64,000 bases of DNA from NCBI GenBank assembly GCA_020161795.1, contig JAIUOR010000011.1, positions 1 through 64,000 of the forward strand, in the 5' to 3' direction. Source of the DNA: Actinomycetota bacterium (GTDB taxonomy: Bacteria > Actinomycetota > Actinomycetes > Propionibacteriales > Propionibacteriaceae). Below are positions 7,197 to 14,406 of the stretch, one piece after another. The translations under genes were made by a program, and so were the position numbers. The notes under the pieces are model-generated. The model saw only the letters and a program-made list of their open reading frames with translations. It ran no database searches and had not been told where the DNA came from. Position 1 is the first letter of the stretch. Every line of letters begins with the position of its first letter.

Positions 7197-7823
7197 ATGA
7201 ACCGATTCGCGGGCAGCGCCATGGCGATGCTGGTTGTCGCGGTCGCTTCGGTGTTGGCGGGCTGCCAGCCGTCCAGCCCGCCAACACCGGCACCGACGAG
7301 CCCGCCCCCGTTCCCAACCCCGGTGCCGACGCCCACCTATCTGTGCACTCCGGAGGCCGGTGGGGAAGAGACGCCCTGCAGCCAGTTCCAGTACGAAGAG
7401 ATGAAGGCCAAGGACGCCCTCTATGCCGAGGCAGAGGCGGTGTATCGGGAGTTCTTCGCCGAGAATATTCGAATCAGTCGGACCGGTGGCGTGACTGAGC
7501 CAACTGCAATCATGCTGGCCACCACTTCTGGTGCCTACCTTGAGGACGCCATAGAGCTCTTCCGCGGCCAGCACGATCGCGGTACCCGCGCAAAGGGCCC
7601 GGATCCAACAATTGGGAAGATTGCCCGTCTCGTGGGCCAATCCAAGGGTGGATCCGTTGTAGCACTCAAGATCTGCGTGGACGCCACACAATGGGCCTTC
7701 TACAAACAAGATCAGCGGATCACTGACGGCATTCGGGCAGTCGATGAAACGTACTTCGCCCCGGTAGACGGCACTCTCAAGATCATCGGTGCAGACGGCA
7801 GTGAGGTGGATTCATGCGAATGA
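7197..7823 (+). CDS. putative lipoprotein of unknown function
   Basis: A 208-aa protein with a lipoprotein signal peptide: MNRFAGSAMAMLVVAVASV followed by lipobox LAGC, then a Pro/Thr-rich linker (residues about 25-45). The mature domain (about 60-205) is mixed alpha/beta, containing AKDALYAEAEAVYREFFAE, with no family I recognise. ATG 7197 has AGGAG six bases upstream. Its last codons overlap the start of the next gene (7814-7823), so the two exported proteins are co-translated and probably act together outside the cytoplasm. The coding region is locally less GC-rich than its surroundings around 7440-7700. Confidence 0.7.
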   Translation: MNRFAGSAMAMLVVAVASVLAGCQPSSPPTPAPTSPPPFPTPVPTPTYLCTPEAGGEETPCSQFQYEEMKAKDALYAEAEAVYREFFAENIRISRTGGVTEPTAIMLATTSGAYLEDAIELFRGQHDRGTRAKGPDPTIGKIARLVGQSKGGSVVALKICVDATQWAFYKQDQRITDGIRAVDETYFAPVDGTLKIIGADGSEVDSCE

Positions 7824-8602
7824 TCCTCCGATCCATCGTCTCTCTGGTGGTGTTCATATCCCTGTCCAGCGCAAGTCCGATTGCCAGAGCAGACGACAGA
7901 AGCACCGTGGAAGACAAGGGAAGCGGGCTCTTTGAAGGAACGCGCATAGTTGGCGAGGACCGCGGACGGTCCAGGAGATCGGACCCACCGAAGTCGAGGC
8001 AAGTGACTCGCAGTTCGATCGTCGAAGAGGCCATTGAGGACATCGACCTGCTCGTCTGCGACGGAGAACCCGCGGTCCACTCGCCGTACGACTGTCCCAG
8101 TTACGTCCCGCCGCCGGATCTCGACCACAAGACCGCGGAACAACTGGCCCGCCGCATCGTGGTCCGGCTGCAACTGCCCAAGCCGACTCCGCAGTTCGGG
8201 CCGGATCCAAGCGTCAACGAGTGGAACATGGCGGCGGTGGGGTATCCGATCTGGCTGTGGACCGAAGGCGTCAGAACGGTGACCGCGAGTGAATCCGCCT
8301 ACGGCTACACGTTCACGTTGCGCGCCCACTATCGCTCGACCAGCTTCGAGATGGGTGACGGCCACACCAAGAAGTGCACCCACACCACCGTCTATCCACG
8401 TTCGGCGAAGCCAGCCAGCAAGTCGCCCACCTGCGGCTACACCTACCTCGAAGCAGCTCGCGACGGCACCTACACCGTCACCGCCACCACCCACTGGGAT
8501 GTCGACTGGAGCGTGGCCGGCTTCTCCGGAACCCTGCCTGGCACCCATTCCGCCAGCCGCGAGCTGCCGGTCGGTGAGCTTCAGGCCATCGTCGTGAAGT
8601 GA
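7814..8602 (+). CDS. secreted protein of unknown function
   Basis: A 262-aa protein with a Sec signal peptide (MRMILRSIVSLVVFISLSSA, cleavage expected after ARA near residue 26). A polar, low-complexity stretch follows, then from about residue 100 a beta-rich domain with WNMAAVGYPIWLWTEG, YGYTFTLRAHYRSTSFEMGDG and TYTVTATTHWDVDW, reminiscent of Ig/PKD-like beta-sandwich exoproteins. GAGGTG precedes ATG 7814. Cysteines at about 182 and 206 could form a disulfide. It is in an operon with the preceding lipoprotein. I cannot assign a function. Confidence 0.7.
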   Translation: MRMILRSIVSLVVFISLSSASPIARADDRSTVEDKGSGLFEGTRIVGEDRGRSRRSDPPKSRQVTRSSIVEEAIEDIDLLVCDGEPAVHSPYDCPSYVPPPDLDHKTAEQLARRIVVRLQLPKPTPQFGPDPSVNEWNMAAVGYPIWLWTEGVRTVTASESAYGYTFTLRAHYRSTSFEMGDGHTKKCTHTTVYPRSAKPASKSPTCGYTYLEAARDGTYTVTATTHWDVDWSVAGFSGTLPGTHSASRELPVGELQAIVVK

Positions 8603-8770
8603 GCCGCAAAGCTCGCCCCGCGCGGGCCGTCCTCTGTGCGAGCGTCCGGCACCCCAGACGGGGCCGCCGACGAAAGGACCGGGCCAACCTGAGTTCGAAT
8701 CGCTCCCGCCGCCTGAACTCCGTGGGAACGACATCATCGGCGGCCCGATCCGTCCGGTAGAGTGGGTGAT

Positions 8771-8858
8771 GGTTCCCCGCGCGGCGGTACCTCGCCCAAC
8801 TCCCCCAGGGTCGGAAGACAGCAAGGGTAAGTGAGCTCTTCCGGGTGCGCGGGGGCCG
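8771..8858 (+). ncRNA. ffs: bacterial small signal recognition particle RNA (4.5S type)
   Basis: The core CCCAGGGTCGGAAGACAGCA and AGGGTAA contains the conserved SRP GGAAG tetraloop-side and A-rich internal loop, and GTTCCCCGCGC at the 5' side pairs with GCGCGGGGGCC at the 3' side to close the long hairpin. A T-rich run (GTTTTCTTTG) follows at 8859-8868 as terminator. In actinobacteria this gene commonly lies directly upstream of dnaX, as here. Ends are approximate. Confidence 0.9.
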
Positions 8859-8920
8859 TTTTCTTTGTCTGCACCGAGTAGGCGGTGCACGTGTCAGCGG
8901 CACCCCGTAAGGTTCACTGC

Positions 8921-11107
8921 GTGGACGAGCGTGACGACGATCTCTTTGACGAGGAGCCCGACCTCCTGGTTCAGGAGGGTCCTGGCTTGTTCGACGAGCC
9001 TGAACCGGACGACATCGCGTCCGACCAGCTCGACATCGAAGACCCGCCCGGCGCCAGCGCCCTGACCGGACGTCCCCAGGCCGAGGTCGATGCCGCGCTG
9101 CGCAGCGCGGTCGACGCCCGTCGCACCACCGCCGCGCCGGTCGATCGGCCGGACACCCCGCTCGCGCTCTACCGCCGCTACCGGCCCGACACCTTCGCCG
9201 AGGTGATCGGCCAGGAGCACGTCACCGAGCCACTGCAACGCGCCCTGGTGAACAACCGGGTCAACCACGCCTACTTGTTCTCCGGCCCGCGCGGCTGCGG
9301 CAAGACCACGTCGGCCCGCATCCTCGCCCGGGCCCTGAACTGCGCGCAGGGTCCGACGCCGATTCCCTGTGGCGAATGCCAGTCCTGCCGCGACCTGGCG
9401 CGCGGCGGCCCCGGCAGCATCGACGTGATCGAGATCGACGCCGCCTCCCACGGCGGCGTGGACGACGCCCGCGATCTGCGCGAGCGTGCCTTCTTCGCCC
9501 CCGTCCACAGCCGCTACAAGATCTATATCGTCGACGAGGCCCATATGGTCACCCAGCAGGGCTTCAACGCCCTGCTCAAGGTGGTCGAGGAGCCGCCGCC
9601 CCACGTCAAGTTCATCTTCGCCACGACCGAGCCCGACAAGGTGCTCGGCACGATCCGCTCCCGCACCCACCACTATCCGTTCCGGCTGGTGCCGCCCAAG
9701 GTGCTCTCGGGCTACCTGGCCCAGGTCTGCGATTCCGAGGGGGTCACGGTCGAGCCGGCCGTGCTGCCGCTGGTGGTACGGGCCGGTGCCGGGTCTGTGC
9801 GTGACTCGCTGTCGGTGCTCGACCAGTTGCTGGGCGGCGCCGGTGAGGACGGTGTGAGCTACCAACAGGCGACCGCCCTGCTCGGCTACACGCCGGACGC
9901 CCTACTGGACGAGATCGTTGACGCCTTCGCCGCCGGCGACGCCCACGGCGTCTTCGCCGCCATCGACAAGGTGATCGAGGTCGGTCAGGATCCTCGCCGC
10001 TTCGCCGAGGACCTGTTGCGCCGGCTGCGCGACCTGATCATCGTTGCCGCCGTCCCGGACGCGCTCTCCAGCGGCCTGGTTGACGTAGCCGCCGACCAGG
10101 CCGAACGCCTCGCCTCCCAGGCCAGCGCCCTCGGCCCCGGCGAGCTCACCCGCGCCGCCGAGGTGCTCGCCGTCGGGCTCACCGAGATGCGTGGCACCAC
10201 CGCGCCTCGCCTCCATCTGGAACTGATGTGCGCCCGCGTCCTGCTGCCCGGGGCCGATGTCAACGACCGCGGTGTCCATGCCCGGCTCGATCGGCTCGAG
10301 CGGCTCGTCCAGTTCGGGACGCTGCCTGCGGCCGACCCGACCCCTCCTGCCCCGGCCAAGACCGCCGCGCCGGCCCCTCGTCCGAGCGCACCCACTCCGG
10401 CGCCGCGCGTCGAGACGTCCGTGGCCGAGCAGTCGGCGCCACCGGCCGAACCGAGTCCCGCCCCGTCCCAGCCGGAGGCTCCGGAGCTGGGGGTGCCAAC
10501 CCCGGCAGAGGCCTCTCACCCCGAAGCCTCGAAGGTGGCGGACGAGGCTCCACCCCCGTCGTCACCCGAATCCGCCAGCCTGCCGGACGCACCCGCACCC
10601 GCACAGCGTGGCTTCAGCGTCGCCGACCTGCGTCGCATCTGGCCGGACGTGCTCGAAGACGTCAAGGGACGCCGCCGCGTCACCTGGATCCTGCTGAGCC
10701 AGAACGCGCAGGTGGTCGACGTCCGTGACGGCACGCTCACCCTGGGGCTGGCCAACGCCGGCGTCCGGGAGAACTTCGTCCGCGGCACGCACGCCGATCT
10801 ACTGCGCGAGGCGCTCCAGCAGGTCGCCGGCCTCGCTCTCCACATCGACCCGATCGTGGACGCCAACGCCGCGGACTCCACTCCGGCACCGACCCCACCG
10901 CGCGCGGAACCGGTGCCAGCCCCGCAGCAGCGCTCTGCCGGGGCAGAGGAGGCGCGGGAACAGCTCCGCCGAGGGCGTGCCGTCTCTCCCACCGAACCTG
11001 AGCCCGAGCCCAGCCGGGACGATGTCTCGGTCGACGACGAGGTCTCCAGCGACGAGCTGTTGATCAAGCACCTGGGCGCCGAATTGATCGACGACCAGGA
11101 TGCGTAG
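8921..11107 (+). CDS. dnaX: DNA polymerase III subunit gamma/tau
   Basis: A clamp-loader ATPase of about 728 aa. An acidic, Asp/Glu-rich N-terminal extension of some 85 residues precedes the core LALYRRYRPDTFAEVIGQEH. Walker A is GPRGCGKT near residue 122, the Cys4 zinc module is C-x8-CGECQSC, Walker B/DEAH is VDEAHM, and sensor 1 is FATTEPDK. A Pro/Ala-rich linker (about 460-565) leads to a C-terminal tau-type domain (LRRIWPDVLEDVKGRRRVTW). GTG 8921 was chosen over in-frame GTG 8885 because GTAAGG sits upstream at normal spacing. It loads the beta clamp and tethers polymerase in the replisome. It follows ffs and precedes ybaB and recR. Confidence 0.92.
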   Translation: MDERDDDLFDEEPDLLVQEGPGLFDEPEPDDIASDQLDIEDPPGASALTGRPQAEVDAALRSAVDARRTTAAPVDRPDTPLALYRRYRPDTFAEVIGQEHVTEPLQRALVNNRVNHAYLFSGPRGCGKTTSARILARALNCAQGPTPIPCGECQSCRDLARGGPGSIDVIEIDAASHGGVDDARDLRERAFFAPVHSRYKIYIVDEAHMVTQQGFNALLKVVEEPPPHVKFIFATTEPDKVLGTIRSRTHHYPFRLVPPKVLSGYLAQVCDSEGVTVEPAVLPLVVRAGAGSVRDSLSVLDQLLGGAGEDGVSYQQATALLGYTPDALLDEIVDAFAAGDAHGVFAAIDKVIEVGQDPRRFAEDLLRRLRDLIIVAAVPDALSSGLVDVAADQAERLASQASALGPGELTRAAEVLAVGLTEMRGTTAPRLHLELMCARVLLPGADVNDRGVHARLDRLERLVQFGTLPAADPTPPAPAKTAAPAPRPSAPTPAPRVETSVAEQSAPPAEPSPAPSQPEAPELGVPTPAEASHPEASKVADEAPPPSSPESASLPDAPAPAQRGFSVADLRRIWPDVLEDVKGRRRVTWILLSQNAQVVDVRDGTLTLGLANAGVRENFVRGTHADLLREALQQVAGLALHIDPIVDANAADSTPAPTPPRAEPVPAPQQRSAGAEEAREQLRRGRAVSPTEPEPEPSRDDVSVDDEVSSDELLIKHLGAELIDDQDA

Positions 11108-11152
11108 CGCACTCAGCCCATCCTTCGTCGACTCTCGACGGTTCCCACCCGC

Positions 11153-11319
11153 AAACGCCGATTCACCGGGGTTATCGGTCCGGCCGGCCCGCGAAGCCCG
11201 TCGATCCGCCGGTCAACTGGGGTTATCAGCACGCTGCGCAGCCTGATAAGCCCAGTCAATCGGCGTTCGTGGCTTGGCACACCGATCGGGGTACTGATAA
11301 CCCCCATGGATCGGCGAAT
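11153..11319. repeat. inverted interspersed repeat cluster A (four units)
   Basis: The 358-bp gap between dnaX and ybaB holds two direct units (11153-11178 and 11203-11229) and two inverted units (11243-11267 and 11294-11319). The unit is AACGCCGAT..CA, then 2-4 variable bases, then GGGGTTATCAG. Units 2 and 3 face each other and can form a hairpin with about a 13-base loop. The same family recurs at 24296-24459. The rest of the gap shows no gene; the end of it carries the ybaB ribosome-binding site. Confidence 0.75.
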
Positions 11320-11465
11320 CCCTCAGGCCCCACCCGGAGCCACCGCACCGAACCTGGAGCGACCGGCTCCGAGGAGATCCGCCTGGGATGTCGGTTCGGC
11401 CGCCCACTGCACTCGCCGTCGGATGCAGCCGATAGCATGAACCTCGACCCTGAAGGGAGTCCACC

Positions 11466-11777
11466 ATGTTCGATCCCGGCAGCCTTGACCTCTCCAGCCT
11501 GATGGCCCAGGCCCAGGCCCTGCAGGACCAGCTTGAGCGCGCCCAGGCCGAGCTCGCCGACCAGCGCATCACCGGGTCGTCCGGCGGTGGCCTGGTCGAG
11601 GCGACGGTCTCCGGCACCGGTGAACTGCTCGAACTGACGATCTCGCCCGACGTGGTCGATCCGTCCGATACCGAGACGCTCGCCGACCTCATCGTCGCCG
11701 CGGTCAGAGACGCCTCCCACAAGGCCACCGCGCTCGCCCAGGCCGCCATGCCACCCATGCCGGAGCTCGGGCTCTAG
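11466..11777 (+). CDS. YbaB/EbfC family nucleoid-associated protein
   Basis: A 103-aa protein of the YbaB/EbfC family: an N-terminal coiled-coil-like helix (LMAQAQALQDQLERAQAELAD), a central beta-sheet region (GGGLVEATVSGTGELLELTI, then SPDVVDPSDTETLADLIVAA) and a C-terminal helix. Family members are dimeric, bind DNA without strong sequence specificity and are encoded between dnaX and recR in most bacteria, as in this window. GGGAG precedes ATG 11466. The 95-bp gap to recR has its own ribosome-binding site but no obvious terminator, so co-transcription is likely. Confidence 0.92.
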   Translation: MFDPGSLDLSSLMAQAQALQDQLERAQAELADQRITGSSGGGLVEATVSGTGELLELTISPDVVDPSDTETLADLIVAAVRDASHKATALAQAAMPPMPELGL

Positions 11778-11872
11778 CCCACGACCGTCGGCACCGCGGC
11801 AAGTTCCGCGGTCGAGTGCGGGGCGGCGCCGAAGCGCGCCGAGCGTTCTAGAACTGCCTGACAAGGAGAGTT

Positions 11873-12487
11873 GTGTACGAGGGTCCCATCCAAGACCTGA
11901 TCGACGAGCTCGGGCGGCTGCCCGGGATCGGGCCGAAGGGTGCCCAGCGGATCGCCTTCCACATTCTCACCACCGACAAGTCCGACGTCGAGCGGCTGGC
12001 ACACGCCCTGCGCGAGGTGACCGAGAAGGTGCGGTTCTGCGATAGCTGCTTCAACATCTCCGCCGAGGAGACCTGCCGGGTCTGCCGCGATCCACGCCGC
12101 GACCGGACCTCGATCTGCGTGGTCGAGGAATCCAAGGACGTCGCCGCGATCGAGCGCACCCATGAGTTCCGCGGCCTGTACCACGTGCTGGGCGGCGCGA
12201 TCAGCCCCATCGACAATGTCGGGCCGGCCGACCTTCGGATCCGCGAACTCGTCCTGCGGCTTGCCGATGGAACCGTCACCGAGGTGATCCTCGCCACCGA
12301 CCCCAACCTCGAAGGCGAAGCCACCGCCACCTACATCTCACGGCTGTTGCTGCCGATGGGGGTCACCGTCTCCCGGCTGGCCAGCGGCCTACCGGTCGGC
12401 GGCGACCTGGAGTACGCCGACGAGGTGACCCTCGGGCGCGCCTTCCAGGGCCGCCGGCGGCTCAGCGAGGAGAGCCGGCCGGCATGA
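11873..12487 (+). CDS. recR: recombination mediator RecR
   Basis: A 204-aa protein with the helix-hairpin-helix [20 protein letters not shown], the Cys4 zinc finger ([16 protein letters not shown]), and the Toprim domain ([29 protein letters not shown]). RecR acts with RecO and RecF to load RecA at single-stranded gaps. GTG 11873 follows AAGGAGAG at good spacing. The last four bases (ATGA, 12484-12487) are shared with the start of the HAD hydrolase gene, indicating coupling. Confidence 0.95.
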   Translation: MYEGPIQDLIDELGRLPGIGPKGAQRIAFHILTTDKSDVERLAHALREVTEKVRFCDSCFNISAEETCRVCRDPRRDRTSICVVEESKDVAAIERTHEFRGLYHVLGGAISPIDNVGPADLRIRELVLRLADGTVTEVILATDPNLEGEATATYISRLLLPMGVTVSRLASGLPVGGDLEYADEVTLGRAFQGRRRLSEESRPA

Positions 12488-13341
12488 CAGCCTCCAGCCC
12501 TGACGAGATCCGGCTCATCGCCACCGACCTCGACGGCACCCTGCTGCGCTACGACAAGAGCATCAGCCCGCGCAACGCCCGAGCCGTCCGGCTGGCGCAG
12601 GAGGCGGGCTACCACGTGATCGCCGCCACCGGCCGCTACCCGACCAGCCTGCCGGGCCTGCTGGCTCCGCTCGACATCGACCTCGCCGTGGTCAGCAACG
12701 GCGCACAGGGGTTTCGGCTGAGCACGACGGAGCTGTTGTTCGAGGAGACCATTCCGGCCGGAACCGCGGCGGCGATCATGGCCGCACTGGGCGAACGACT
12801 ACCGGAGGCACGCTTCGAGGTCGTGGTCGACAGCGGCTGGACCCACTACGTGCAACCGGGCTACGTCGAACTCGTGCACGACATCGAGCACCGCAACTTC
12901 CCGCTGGACTACCTCGAGCTGAGCACCGCGGAGATGCTCGGCCACGGGATCGTGAAGCTGGCCGTGCGGCACCCGTCGGCGACCCCGGACCACATGCTGG
13001 CGACGCTGGAATCCTCCGGGCTCACCGGCTTCCACGCCACCACCTCGGGAGCACCGTTCCTGGAGATCAGCGGCCCGGGCGTCACCAAGGCCCACGGCGT
13101 AGCCCAGCTGTGCGCCCTGCTGGGCTACGAGCCTCACCAGGTGCTCGCGATCGGGGACGCCCGCAACGACGTCGAGTTCCTGGAGTGGGCGGGAATCGGC
13201 GTGGCTATGGGCAACGCCGTCCCCGAGGCGATCGCCGCGGCCGACCACACCACCGCCAGCAACGAGGAAGACGGCCTCGCCCTGGTGATCGAGACCCTCG
13301 TCGCCTCACCCGCGGACTTCGCCGGCGACCTGAGCGGCTGA
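12484..13341 (+). CDS. HAD-superfamily Cof-type phosphatase
   Basis: A 285-aa HAD hydrolase of the Cof/YwtE branch. Motif I is DLDGTLLR (Asp15 nucleophile, Asp17 acid), motif II lies in [11 protein letters not shown], and the C2 cap is between the two halves. Motif III/IV is [10 protein letters not shown] and [11 protein letters not shown], followed by [13 protein letters not shown]. These enzymes dephosphorylate sugar phosphates, FMN or pyridoxal phosphate; the substrate is not predictable. Translationally coupled to recR through ATGA. Confidence 0.85.
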   Translation: MTASSPDEIRLIATDLDGTLLRYDKSISPRNARAVRLAQEAGYHVIAATGRYPTSLPGLLAPLDIDLAVVSNGAQGFRLSTTELLFEETIPAGTAAAIMAALGERLPEARFEVVVDSGWTHYVQPGYVELVHDIEHRNFPLDYLELSTAEMLGHGIVKLAVRHPSATPDHMLATLESSGLTGFHATTSGAPFLEISGPGVTKAHGVAQLCALLGYEPHQVLAIGDARNDVEFLEWAGIGVAMGNAVPEAIAAADHTTASNEEDGLALVIETLVASPADFAGDLSG

Positions 13342-13428
13342 ACGCTCGCTCACAGCCACTCGACAGTTCCCACTCAGCCCACGGCTGAGGTCGGGGGCCA
13401 TCGTGGGTTCTGCTGAAAGGAGAACCCC

Positions 13429-13806
13429 ATGCGTCCTTCCCACTATGTTCCCGGCATGTTCGGCGCCCTGCTGTCGATCGGTCTGCTGGTGCTGCTCGCC
13501 CTCGCCATCGCAGCGCTGGTGTGGTGGCTGCTCAAACGCCGCAAGGGCACCGGCGTCGGCTTCGTCCCAGGCCCGCCGTGGCCGCCGGGGTCAGATCCGC
13601 TTCCGCAACCCGGCCAGCGGCCCGTTCCGCAGCCCGCCAATGCCATGCAGATCCTCGACGAACGCCTGGCTCGCGGCGACGTCGACGTGGACGACTACCT
13701 GACCAGGCGCGCGGCACTGCTGGGCGACCGCCCACCCAACGGCACCGTCTTCGAACAGGACCGTCCGGCACCCACGACGGACTCGCCACCGGATCAGTCC
13801 GCCTGA
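13429..13806 (+). CDS. SHOCT-domain membrane protein, copy 1
   Basis: A 125-aa protein: transmembrane helix at about 10-35 (GALLSIGLLVLLALAIAALV), basic KRRK stop-transfer, a Pro/Gly-rich linker (45-65), then a SHOCT (short C-terminal) motif MQILDERLARGDVDVDDYLT and a Pro/Asp-rich tail. AAAGGAG lies upstream of ATG 13429. The next gene encodes a paralogue with the same architecture, so a tandem duplication is evident. SHOCT domains are oligomerisation or membrane-envelope-associated modules; the exact role is unknown. Confidence 0.8.
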   Translation: MRPSHYVPGMFGALLSIGLLVLLALAIAALVWWLLKRRKGTGVGFVPGPPWPPGSDPLPQPGQRPVPQPANAMQILDERLARGDVDVDDYLTRRAALLGDRPPNGTVFEQDRPAPTTDSPPDQSA

Positions 13807-13863
13807 CCGGAGCCCGAGCCCGAACCCGGTGAGTCGGCTTGCGTGACAGGGCATGCTGGTGTC

Positions 13864-14154
13864 ATGCAGGGCCTGTTGATCGTGCTGCTCGCCGGCGCCG
13901 CCTTCCTCGTGGCGATGCTTGCCCTCACCATCGCCAATCGAAGCCGAGTGCCCAGGGACGCCTCCAGCCTCACCCGCGACGCCCAGCGCATCCTGGACGA
14001 ACGGCTGGCCCGCGGCGAGATCGGCATCGACGAGTACCTGGCACGCAGCGCCGCGCTGCGCGGCGACCGTCCGAACGGCACCCAGTACCGGCCCGACGAA
14101 CCCAGCGACGACGGCCCGCCGGCCGAACCGGACGAAGACGGGCCGATCGCGTAG
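13864..14154 (+). CDS. SHOCT-domain membrane protein, copy 2
   Basis: A protein of about 96 aa with an N-terminal transmembrane helix (MQGLLIVLLAGAAFLVAMLA), a short basic linker and the SHOCT motif ILDERLARGEIGIDEYLA, closely matching copy 1 just upstream; both continue with LxGDRPxNGT. The tail is acidic. GTG 13843 is a possible in-frame earlier start; I prefer ATG 13864 because it places the hydrophobic helix directly at the N-terminus, as in copy 1. Function unknown. Confidence 0.75.
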   Translation: MQGLLIVLLAGAAFLVAMLALTIANRSRVPRDASSLTRDAQRILDERLARGEIGIDEYLARSAALRGDRPNGTQYRPDEPSDDGPPAEPDEDGPIA

Positions 14155-14225
14155 ATTCGACGACGAGGGAGGACGAGAGCCTGCTCGATCCGACCGAGGA
14201 GGAAGAATCATCCGGCGAAGCGTAG

Positions 14226-14400
14226 ACTGATCACTTGTCCGCAGGGCATTGATGGGGCCATCACCCCGGAGCTGCCGGAAGAACGGTGCGAGAGCGCTCA
14301 CTAGAACCGGCCGCGGCGAGCAATGAAGTGGGGCGCTTGCGCCCAAGGAGGGTGGTACCGCGGGCCTCGGCTCGTCCCTTCGTCACCGTACGACGAAGGA
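14226..14400 (+). promoter_or_regulatory. translational T-box riboswitch of ileS (tRNA-Ile)
   Basis: The conserved T-box sequence GGAGGGTGGTACCGCGG is at 14347-14363. Upstream, a short stem-loop TGATGGGGCCATCACCCC carries the isoleucine codon ATC (14260-14262) as specifier, which fits the ultrashort Stem I of actinobacterial ileS leaders. CCTTCGTC (14377-14384) pairs perfectly with GACGAAGG (14392-14399), hiding the ileS Shine-Dalgarno. Uncharged tRNA-Ile would free it, so control is at translation initiation, not termination. Confidence 0.9.
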
Positions 14401-14406
14401 AGACAG

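Noticed and set aside
11153-11319. CRISPR-like reading of the repeat cluster
   Set aside because: Units are in both orientations, spacing is irregular and there are only four copies, so it is an inverted interspersed repeat, not a CRISPR array.
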